NCBI GenBank assembly: GCA_014155875.1
Contig: JACEFZ010014597.1
Span: 72,001 to 136,000, forward strand
DNA from: Cepaea nemoralis
Lineage: Eukaryota; Mollusca; Gastropoda; Stylommatophora; Helicidae
DNA: 64,000 nucleotides
Direction of reading: 5' to 3'
This document shows, in pieces, positions 11,601 to 23,600 of this stretch (position 1 is its first letter; each line of letters starts with the position of its first letter). The notes beneath the pieces were generated by a model, which ran no database searches, was not told the origin of the DNA, and saw only the letters and a list, made by a program, of their open reading frames with translations. Position numbers and translations under genes: made by a program.

Positions 11601-14600
11601 GTGCACCTCCTGGCTGGTTGTCTCCATCTTCGGCACCTTTCTTGTGTTTAGATAGGTATATATGTATGTACACATGAGTCTGCACATGTATGCATGTACA
11701 TAAATATCTATAGCAGTCTGGTATTGCAGCGCAAGAGACTTACCGTCAAGTACTCTTTTATCACAGTCTCCACTTCTGGACAAGATATATTGTGTTATCA
11801 ACAACCTTATGTTGAAGGAAGAGATAGAAACAGGAAGAAAGACGTGGGGATAGAAATGAAGGAATAGCAGTAAGATGGAAGGCATGCCAGAAAGAATAAA
11901 GGAAATAAGACATGGCGATAGCAAAGAAGGAATAGCAGCAGCAGGAAGGAAAGAAGGAAGGAAGGAAATAAGATATGGAGATAGAAAGGAAGGAATAGCA
12001 GCAGGATGGATGGAAGGAAGGAAGGAAGGAAGGCATAGCAGCAGGATGGAAAGGAGGGATGGAGGAAGGGGGAAGGAAGGAAGACATGGAGGAAGGAAGG
12101 CATAGAGATAGAAAGGAAGGCATAGGAGCAGGGTAGAAGGAAGGAAGGAAGACATGGAGATAGGAAGGAAGGAAGGAAGGAAGGAAGGAAGGAAGGAAGG
12201 AAGGAAGGAAGGAAGGAAGGAAGGAAGGAAGGAAGGAAGGAAGGAAGGAAATATGACATGGAGATAGGAAGGAAGGAAATAAGACATGGAGGGAGGGAGG
12301 GAGGTAGGGAGGAAGGAAGGAACAGTGTAAGACTCAGAAGAAAGGAAAGCATAACGCAACAATAAACCAGAAAAGAAGGATGGATGGGTGGTAGAAAGAA
12401 TAACAACAATGAGACAAATGGCAAAAAGGAAGGAGAGAGAAAAAAACAATGAAAACAAAAAACAGAGTTTGAAGGAAGAGCAAAGCACTCACAGTTTCTT
12501 ATTTCTCTGAACTCCCTGGCCCAAGATGAGCTTGTGGTGGAAGCCGGAGCCGATTGATGCTTGGATCACATCCAGCTTGAGCTTGTGTTCCCTGTCTACG
12601 TCGTTGTTCTGGTGAGTCAGGTCAAAGGCAGCCATTTATACCAACTGTTAATACTTGAATCATTTTCTACCAAGATTCTAGTGATGTTAACATTCTCATC
12701 ATTTTCTAACAAGATTCTAGTGATGTTAACATTCTCATCATTTTCTAACAAGATTCTAGTGATGTTAACATTCTCATCATTTTCTAACAAGATTCTAGTG
12801 ATGTTAACATTCTCATCATTTTCTAACAAGATTCTAGTGATGTTAACATTCTCATCATTTTCTAAAAAGATTCTAGATGATGTTAACATTCTCATTATTT
12901 TCAAACAAGATTTTAGTGATTTTCAAACAAGATTTTAGTGATTTTAACATTCTCATCATTTTCTAACAAGATTATAGTGACGTCAAAACACTCAAGATTT
13001 TCTAACTAAACGTTAGTGACAGTTGTTATTCTCATTATTTTCGTAACTACATTCCATCAACTGTTAACAGTCTAATCCTTTTCAGCTAAAGTTTTTGGTA
13101 GTTAAAAGGTAATTCCATAGAATGATTGTGCAAGTTAAAAGGTAATTCCATAGAATGTTTGTGGAAGTTAAAAGGTAATTCCATAAATTGTTTGTGCTAG
13201 TTAAAAGGTAATTCCATAAATTGTTTGAGGTAGTTAAAAGGTAATTCCATAAATTGTTTGTACTAGTTGAAAGGTAATTCCATAGATTATTTGTGCTAGT
13301 TAAAAGATAATTCCATAGAATGTCTGTGTTGGTTAAAAGGTAACTCCATAGAATGTTTGAGCTAGTTAAAAGTTAATTCCATAGAACGGTTATGCTAGTT
13401 AAAAAAGATAATTCCATAGAATGTTTGTGCTAGTTAAAAGTAATTCTACAGAATATTTGCGCTAATTAAAAGATAACTCCATACAATTTGTGTGCTAGTT
13501 AAAAGGTAACTCCATAGAATGTTTGTGCTAGTTAAAAGGTAATACCATGGCAGATACACTAGTTGGGGTGTAAATTGTTAGGCCTTCACATATTCTAGGT
13601 AATGATGTGTGACGTGTGGTGGTGAGTCTCCTCTCTTTCATCACTTTCCCTTCACAGACAACTCCCAGAAAATTCTGAAATCTTTTTGGTTTGTCTCATT
13701 TTAGCTGGGTCACCCCTCCTTCCCCCCCCCCCCCTTCCTCCTTAATCTTGTCTGTGATAGGGATTAAACCCATACCACTGTCTGGGAATGCCAGTGGACT
13801 AACCACTGTGGAAGTTAGTGACCTCATAGATCCACATGGCCGAGGGGATAAGACCGCTTGCACTTCAACTTCCGATGTGCTGATGCCAAGGCAGTGGGTT
13901 CAAGCCCTACTCTGGTCTGCTGGATTTAAATGTTGAGTTCTCGTGCTTGACTTGGGAAAGTAAATTACAAGTATTTTACAAGGCGGAGTGGACTCGCCTG
14001 ATGGTGAGGGACACTGGTAATAGGGAAAGCTAATCCCCATGCAAAAAATCAGCCCAGTGCACTCTCCAGTAGTGGAAACTATCAATAGTTAGTAGCATGT
14101 GTATGGACTACGCTTGAGTTCAAAGCAAGCAAGCAAAAACAACACTGCATAATTTTCGAACAAGATTCTAGCAAATGTTAGCATTCTCTTCATGTTCTAT
14201 TTCAAAGTGATCTTCAACATTGTCAGAATTTGTTAACTGTATACCTAAGCAATGTGATCCACTGTCTCATAATCAACATCATGTGCCATGCTGATAATCA
14301 TGGGCGGTAATAGTTCATCATCTCACACCATCACCAGAGTCCTGGATCAGGTCTGTATTCTTATGCCGATTATGTTGCATGACCGAGCCATCCATGTGGT
14401 TATCTCTCCGTCTTCCCCTTGCCCTCTTCTCATCATGATAGCCAGTTGTCACTAAGTTTTAAAGTTGATTTCTTCTCAAAACATTTCCATAAAATCTTGA
14501 CAGTCTATGTCTAATTCCTGTAATCAATTAATTTTGTTCACTTGTCACTGAAAACCTGCATCATACATTTTCAGTCCATCTATGGTTTTCTCTGCATTTT

Positions 14601-17600
14601 CCTCAGAAAGCACATCTTAAATGTGGCTCTTTGTGGCAGACGGTACTAGGGCATTCTTGTGAGTTGGCCAAACCCTTTAATCTGTTGTTCTTGAACTGAT
14701 TCAATGCCAAATAAAAAGTATGTTAAAGCAAACATGGTGACACAATCAAATTAACAAGTATTATAATGTAAATTTTCGTTCATTGAGTTGTAAAACTGCG
14801 TAAGATCCCATGAAATAAAACAAATGGCATGACGACGCTAGGATGACAATATATTGTCCTTCTGTCCAAACTGGCAGGTCACATATCCTGTGTCATTGAA
14901 TCAGTTAATAAAGTGCATGACTGGTTTCAGACATAGTCGTGTTTTAACTTCATCCATAATTCTATCTTTCACAGTTACTCCCGCAACTCTAATATCGAAT
15001 GACACTAGATATTTGGTGTACCACTGCAATCCACAGCCTTATGTCTCTATAGTTCATGATGTAGCACTCCGCCAGCCGCTCCAACCAACAGCAGTACTGC
15101 TCTATACAGCACGCCGCCAGCCGCTCCAACCCACAGCCTTACCTCTCTATACAGCACTCCGCCAGTCGCTTCAACCCACAGCCTTACCTCTCTATACAGG
15201 ACTCTACCAGCTGCTCCAACCCACAGCCTTACCTCTCTATACAGCACGCCACCAGCCACTCCAACCCACAGCCTTACCTCTCTATAGTGCATGATGCAGC
15301 ACTCCGCCAGCCGCAGCCATAGCCGGGGGTTTCTGTGGAACACCTGGATACACTCCACCAGGCAGTCAAAGGCGGCACTGGGCCGCTTACAGTGCAGCTG
15401 CAGGACGCCCAGGTTGTAGAAGAGCTGATAGTGTTGACTGACGAAGCTCAACTGTAGTGGGGGTCTTGCTGCAGACAGTTGCAAGGTTGAGCAGAATTAG
15501 GTTGTTTTACAGCTTCAATAATGAACAAGAGACAATGAAACATCACCGTCTTGTAGCATATTTCAGAGCTGTTCAACAACGAATGAGATACAATAAAACA
15601 TCATCATTATTTAGAAGGTTCATTTTCGTAAAGACCATATTTTTTGGTTCGTTCACTCGCTTTGTACTTGAGTGTAGTCCATACCGGACTGATTTTTGCA
15701 TGTGGGTTAGCTTTTCCTATTACCAGTGTCCCTCACCATCAGGCAAACCCACTCCAACTTCTGAGGTACTTGTAATTTACGTCCTCAAGTCAATGACAAG
15801 CATTTTAGTCCAACTGACCAGCGAAGGGGTTGAACCCACTACCTTGGCACTAGCACATCAGATGTTTAAGAATGGGTGTTCTTATCCATTCGACCATGCT
15901 AACCTTTTGGTGCACACCATGATGTAGCAAGTTCACTTTAGTGCAGATCATACAGGAGGTACATTTGGTGAACATCATGTAACAGGTCCATTTGGTGTGC
16001 ATCATGTAACAGGTTCATTTGGTGTGCATCATGTAACAGGTCCATTTAGTGCACACCATCATAACAGCAGATCCATTTAGTGCACACCATCATAACAGCA
16101 GATCTATTTAGTGCACACCACTATACAGAAGATCCATTTAGCGCACACCACCATATAGCAGGTCCATTTAGTGCACACCACCATATAGCAGGTCCATTTA
16201 GTGCACACCACCATATAGCAGGTCCATTTAGTGTGCACCAGCATATAGCAAGTCCATTTAGTGTGCATCATCATACAGCATATCCATTTAGTGAATACAA
16301 GCATATAGCAGATCCATTTAGTGCACACCAGCATATAGCAGATCCATTTAGTGCACACCACCATATAGCAGATCCATTCAGTGCACACCAGCATACCACC
16401 ATATAGCAGGTCCATTTAGTGTGCATCATCATACAGCATATCCATTTAGTGCACACAAGCATATAGCAGATCCATTTAGTGCACACCAGCATATAGCAGA
16501 TCCATTTAGTGCACACCACCATATAGCAGATCCATTCAGTGCACACCAGCATATAGCAGATCCATTTAGTGCACACCACCATATAGCAGATCCATTTAGA
16601 GCACACCACCATATAGCAGATCCATTTAGTGTACACCAGCATATAGCAGATCCATTTAGAGCACAACAGCTATAGCAGATCCATTTAGAGCACACCAGCA
16701 TATAGCAGATCCATTTAGTGCACACCAGCATATAGCAGATCCATTTAGTGCATATCACCATATAGCAGATCCATTTAGAGCACACCAGCATATAGCAGAT
16801 CAATTTAGAGCACACCAGCATATAGCAGATCCATTTAGAGCACACCAGCATATAGCAGATCCATTTAGAGCACACCAGCATATAGCAGATCCATTTAGAG
16901 CACACCAGCATATAGCAGATCCATTTAGAGCACACCAGCATATAGCAGATTCATTTAGAACACACCAGCATATAGCAGATCCATTTAGAGCACACCACCA
17001 TATAGCAGATCCATTTAGGGCACACCAGCATATAGCAGATCCATTTAGAGCACACCAGCATATAACAGATCCATTTAGTGCACACCACCATATAGCAGAT
17101 CCATTTAGTGCACACCACCATATAGCAGATCCATTTAGTGCACACCACCAAATAGCAGATCCATTTAGTGCACACCAGCATATAGCAGATCCATTTAGAG
17201 CACACCAGCATATAGCAGATCCATTTAGAGCACACCAGCATATAGCAGATCCATTTAGAGCACACCATCATATAGCAGATCCATTTAGAGCACACCAGCA
17301 TACAGCAGATCCATTTAGTGCACACCAGCATATAGCAGATCCATTTAGTGCACACCAGCATATAGCAGATCCATTTAGAGCACACCACCATATAGCAGAT
17401 CCATTTAGAGCACACCATCATATATATGCTATATATAGATAGCAGGTCCACTGTGGATCATCATGTAGTAAGGTACTGTTCAACAGTGCCTATTGCCGAT
17501 GACTACAGAGCCACAGATATTGAAGACAGTTTGTGACATTTGCAATGTCTTCGTTGCCGTGTAACAGTGAGGAATTAGGTTAGGAGTAAAGAGTTAAGGA

Positions 17601-20600
17601 ATGCTGCGCATTCCTTGACTAGGGGGAAAACCATAGTGAACGTGTGTGCACGAATGAAGAAGGGTATCTAGGTAAAACACACACGTCACTTGGGGCCAGC
17701 GAGAAGAGATGTCAACACCAAGAAGAGAGTCTCCATCATGTGTGCAGAGATAGAACGATTCAGATAATAAAGTATGTTTCTAACAACGCGAAGACTTGTG
17801 TGCTGTACGATCACTATTATAACCTGTATGTAGCACTGTAACACAGGTTGATTTGGTGCCGTGAATTTATGAAACATGGGAGGTCGCGGATAGAGAGAAT
17901 ACCGCCATAGAAGATGGTTATGTCTGGCGTGTCTGGAGAAGTAATTATTGAGAAACGCAACAGATGAAAGCCGACTGTTGGTAGCTGTTCTGGGTTCTCA
18001 CTGGATTCCTGGTTAAGAAGGAGATCCATTTTCAAGGTCAGCGCTAAAAAAAAAGGTTTGATTGATACTTATATTTTTTTGAAAGACTGATGTTATTACA
18101 TAATTATGAAATTAACTGGAGAATTGACCAACGCAAAATGGTATATTGAGATCAAGTAATGCCGTTCTGCATCAAAAATCAGTACAAATTATGAGTTTTA
18201 ACCCGTGGGACTGTTGAAGGTGAAGTCAAGGTTATGGTGCAAATTCCATAATTATGAAATCAAGGTCTGCGATACTCTCTACAGTCACTTCAATTAAAGG
18301 AAGGCATAAATGAAACTTGTCTCAACTAGGGGTTTGAATAAAGTAATTTAAACTGACCATGGCGAGAGTCCCACATGAAAATAAGAGACTGGATAGCGTC
18401 AGCTTTAAGTCCAATTCTTGTTGACTGGATTACGTTTGCGCTGAAATATATATATATGAAAATCACAGATTGCTGCTGGAAAGTGAGTTTTTTTTGCTGA
18501 AGTCGTGAGCAATTGTCGCTTGCGTGAAGGTGACCTTACTTGAAGGGAATCTACAGTAATCGAGCAAGTAATCAAACAGTCTTGTTGCGAGCCTGATATC
18601 GAGCATAATCAACGTCAGGAAATAATTGGAAAGATCTGAATTCGACTTCGATTAAATTATGAAGGAAAGAAACCCAGAGGCTCTTCGTTGTTCTGCTCAT
18701 TTTAACGAGCTTGATTAGAGTCCTTTTTTATGTGGTGTAGGTAATTCTGAATCAGGAGGTCATTTAAATTCTTTGTCAGAATTCAGGGTTGAAACAGGAA
18801 TATTTCTTCGTCAGGATCTTCGATTGCAGGCTTTAGTTAAGATAATTAGATAATATTAGAGTAATTAACAGATTATGTATTATTGCTGGGTTTGAAATTA
18901 ATATTGTTTGAAATATTTGTATATTGCTTGATAATTATAAATTTTAGGATGGAATCCCAAGATTTTTCACAGGTACTGACTGGCGTTGGCGGGGCAATAT
19001 CAAGGTTGGATGCAGTGTTAAGACAACAAAATATAAGCACTGATGTTGAAAGATTTAGTGGTCAAGCAAATCAGTTTAAGAAATGGATTATTTCTATTGA
19101 AAAACATGCATATTTAGTAAACGCTACAGATGGAGAGAAAAAGAACTTGGCATACAGAACAAGTACAAGTCCAGTTTCTGACCATATAAGAAGAAAGTTA
19201 GAGGCAGCAGGAGGTGAAACCTGGGAAGAATTTAAAGATGATCTCGCAAGAAAATATGCTGAAATTACTGATCCACAACACGCATTCTCAGTATTGCGAC
19301 AGACTAGACAAAACAGCACAGAAAGTGTTCAGTTATACAGTGACAGGTTAATCAATTTAGCTGAAGAGTCATTTTTAGGACAGAATGTACGAGCAGAAGA
19401 AGTGGAACGGATGTTAGTAGGGATTTTTGTTGATGGGATTAGGTCAGATGGATTGAAATTTAAATTATTAAGAGAGAATCCTGCAAGATTGTCACAAGCG
19501 GTAGATATCGCTATACAAGAGGAAAGCTTGAGGAGGAGGTTTAGGTTAAGGGTAGGACGAGAGGTTAGGTAGTAGTTCGGAAGATAGAATTGAAGAACCT
19601 ATGGAAATAGGACAGTATAGACATGGATGGAGAGGAAGACGAGGAGAAATACAGATGGTGCAAAGAAACGAGAATGTATATAATCAAGATAGAAGAGGAC
19701 AAGTGAGAAATACTGTAAGAAACATGGAAGGTAACACAAATAACTCGAATGTGTTTGTTGGGGATGTTCACCAACGTGGGCACATTTTTCGCTTTTGTGG
19801 TAACAGAAGTGGCCCATCGAATACGCAAAATAGTAGAGGTGTTCAGACGAGTATACAGAATAGAATGGCAAATGGCAGACCAGCAAATTGGAATTCTGGA
19901 GAATACAGAGAAATTTTAGAAGGTCAGGAAATCAGGGAAATTGGCATCTCCGCTTACTGAATAGGATCGGCAGTAGGAGGGAAGATAGTAAGATCCAAAA
20001 AGGGCCATCAATATATTAAAAACCCAAAGGTTGAGTATAATAGAACATTTAGAAATAAAAAACAAGCCGAGGTAAAACAATTGTCATTAAATATGGTGGA
20101 TCCTAGCTCATGTATAGTACAGATAGGAAAATATAAAGTTAGAACATTAGTTGATTCGGGAGCACAAGTTAGCGTGATTAAAGAAGCATTTTTATATCGA
20201 ATGTAAAAAATTGTAAAATATTTAGAATTCAGGAGATCTTCATTCGTAACGGGACAAAAATTAGAAGTGTTAGACAAACGATGATAAATTGAAATTAGGA
20301 GGGATAAATGTTAGGCATATGTTCCATGTGTTAAAGATTTAAATAGAATATGATATGGGACGAGATTTTTATTGAAAAATGTGGTGAGACTTTTATTTGA
20401 TTTGCATAATTAAAATTCCAAGATGTTTACGTAGATTTAGAAGAGATATGCAGTGTCGACACTAGTTAGAGTCAAAACGACCATGAATTTTAAACCAAGT
20501 CAGTTAATTTGATACAAGCAAGACTGAAGAGAAACCGTATTATGTAGCAGGAAACATAGTCAGAATCACGGAATTGCAAAATGAAATAATTGATGAGCCA

Positions 20601-23600
20601 GGTTTTAGAAGTTCCGGATGGAATAATAGAATTAGATAAAAGTTTAACATTTCCAGTAATGGTTATTAATAACACAGGTAGAGATAATAATTATACAGAG
20701 GATGTGTAATAGCTAAGCTAGACATAACGTTAGTGACATATGGCAACAGATAGAGTAATATAGCAGGAATAAGTTATCAGAAACCTCTATAATGAAAGAG
20801 TCATAATAGACGCGGATACAGAAGCAAAAGGGAACGTCAAGATGGAGGAATTGATCCGATCGCATCGTAGAAGAAATACCGCACAAATACATCATTAGAC
20901 AAAGTAACAAGAGCAAAAGAATTGTTAGCACAATTAAAAACTTCGCCAGAAAGAGAAAATAAGGAACGTGTAGAACAACTTATAAAGCAAAATCAAGATG
21001 TGTTGCGATAAATGAGTTAGAATTGGGTTATAGACACAAACAGTTACGATGGAATAGACACGGGCGGATCATCCACCAATTAGTTGTTTAAAACATACAG
21101 AACTCATTAAGCAATAGAGAAGTCGTAGAAAAGGCACTAGAAGATATGTTGAAAGGCGAGGCACTAATAACAAGAGCAAAATCATGAATGGTCAGCTCCA
21201 GTGGTAATTGTGGCCAAGTCTGATGGTGCGAACACAGGTTCTGTTGTGACTACAGGGCGTTAAATAACATTACTAAAAATGTAGCGTACCCACTGCCAGT
21301 AATTGATGATATTTTGGAGGACTGCTTATGTTCTACATATTTCACAAGGAACGCTGGACGCAAGGGCCAGGATTTGGTGTATTCCGATGTCGGAAGACGC
21401 GCACAAGTGCTTTTGTACTCAGCATGGGTTCGTACGAATTGTACGTATGCCACTTTCGGTCTGAAAAATCGCATAACGTCTCACTATATGTTCTTAATAA
21501 TGAAGTACTAGACGTATGCAAGTTTTGCCTAGCATATATTGATGACGTATTGCTCCGAAAGGAGATGTAGAGAATCATTAAAACATGTTAGACAGTAGAT
21601 TTGCAGATTAAGAAGGCGATGACGTAAATTACAGCTTAGTAGTGCCAGTTAGGTTGCTAAAGACCGAACACAAAATATTTAGGCGATATAATCACTAGGG
21701 AAGGTATAAACAGACATGGAAAGAAAGATAAAGTTATTAAAGAGTTGACGTACTCAATCCCACTACCTAGGAAGTGAGGCTTTTATAGGGAACGTGTGCG
21801 TATTATAGGCGGTTTGTACCGAGCCTTTTCAGGATAGCAGATCGCTATTACGAATTAACGGGAAAATACGCTACGATTTAAGTGGGATGATGTAGTGTCA
21901 AAAGCGTTGAACTTTTAAAAGATAGCTTAGACGGTGGTACAGTGATTGACACATCCAGACCTGGAATAAACAGCTATACTCTACACAGATGCTCAGACAA
22001 TGCCAATAGGGAGCATGTTTGGTTCAACCATATGCAGGAGAAGAATCTGCTGGAATACCAGAGGTAAACAATGAAAGACCCAATCTATTTCTTGTCGCAT
22101 AATCTAACTCAGCGAGACTCCACGCAATGCCGATTATTGAGAAGGAAGCATATGCTATCACACTACGCGTTGCAAAAATTAACTTATTACTTACATAACG
22201 CCAATTTCATTATAGACACTGACCACACTGCCATTAAAGTCGTATATTAGAGCAACCATTACAAAATAGGAAAATACAAACGTGGGCATTGATTTACAAG
22301 GGTACAATGCTACAGGTTGATATGTGTCAGGGCAACATATACGGTAGCGCCGATCTTTTGTCATAGCATCCCGATACCACAGTCATCAGGAAACCTGACG
22401 TGAAATGAGTGTTTAAGTATGAACCAGAGGTAGACTGATCGAAACTGGCAAGCAAATATATTAGATTCTGCCATAATAAATAGGGAAGAATTTGAGAGTT
22501 CATCGGAGCAAGAGGCGGAATCTAGAACAGAAGACCCACATTAGAACAGTTTGATATGAAAACAGAACAAGAATTAGATCCACAAAGTAGTACAGATAAA
22601 TAAAGAAAATTGAAGCGACAGGGGAAAATATGTTTACAAGAAAGTTTGTAGAGTTACAAGAAGACCAATCATTATATTATATCAGTGAAAAAGGTGAAGG
22701 AAGTAAGAAATATATTCCGAACAAATTTTCGAACCAGAAGTTCTTAAAGGCATACACGATAATAATGGTCATTTTTGACGAGATAAGTTAGTGAAGGCTA
22801 TAGCCGTAAATATTATTGCCGAGATTTATTCAATAAGCGTATATGTTATGTGGAATGAAGCATGTGAAAGTGTAGGTTAAGAAAAACATGAAGATCAATT
22901 AAATGTCCTATTACAAGATACCGATATTCTCACTGTCGCAATGCAGAAAGGAAGTTTGGATATTTCAGGTCCTCATACCAAAACAAAACCTTATCGGGAA
23001 ATGTTATTACCTACTACATATAGTTGATTCATATAGTCTTTGGCTCAGAAGTGTATCCAATTCCAGACAAGAGTGCTGATTCAGTTACTAAATATGCTTT
23101 TACAAGATTTATACCAAGGTTTGGGTGTCCACTAAATAATACTTACAGACAATGGGAGAGTTTGGTAATTAAAAAGTTGAGAAATGGTTAAAACGATTGG
23201 ATTATAAAACACATAGGACTTCATATTGACAGCCAACTTCTAATGCTAAAAATGAGACACACACACGAACACTATACACTATGCTACGCGAAAAAGGTAG
23301 AAGACACGATCTGGATTGGGATCTTTGAATTTGGGATAGCACTAGCGGCGATACGTACACACGAAAATGCGAAGGAACAGGTTTCTCACCATTTACTTAG
23401 TCCATGGGAAGAGAACCAAGATGGCATTGATAATTTATAAAACTAGGAGAAATATCTGTGGAGCAGATTTTCAAGAAACAAGGTTGCAGAGATGCAAAAG
23501 CACTGTACGTTTAGAAATAATATCATTAAGGCTAGAGAAAGACAGAAGAAATAACGCAAATAAAATGCACCTTCAGAGTTTAAAACGTAGGTGATAGGGT

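Noticed and set aside
11807..12488. Ser/Pro/Phe/Leu-rich minus-strand frames
   Set aside because: Translation of GGAA-type repeats; no recognisable protein.
13825..13910. Functional tRNA gene
   Set aside because: A and B boxes are present but the acceptor stem does not pair and the sequence continues into a SINE body; multiple dispersed copies.
16080..17451. Several frames on both strands in the 30-bp array
   Set aside because: Period divisible by three keeps all frames open; no non-repeat sequence in them.
17644..17841. 65-codon frame identical at 25649-25846
   Set aside because: Lies within both LTRs; identity reflects the LTR pair, not a duplicated gene.
23243..23440. 65-codon frame as a separate gene in the LTR element
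   Set aside because: It is a shadow of the broken integrase region.
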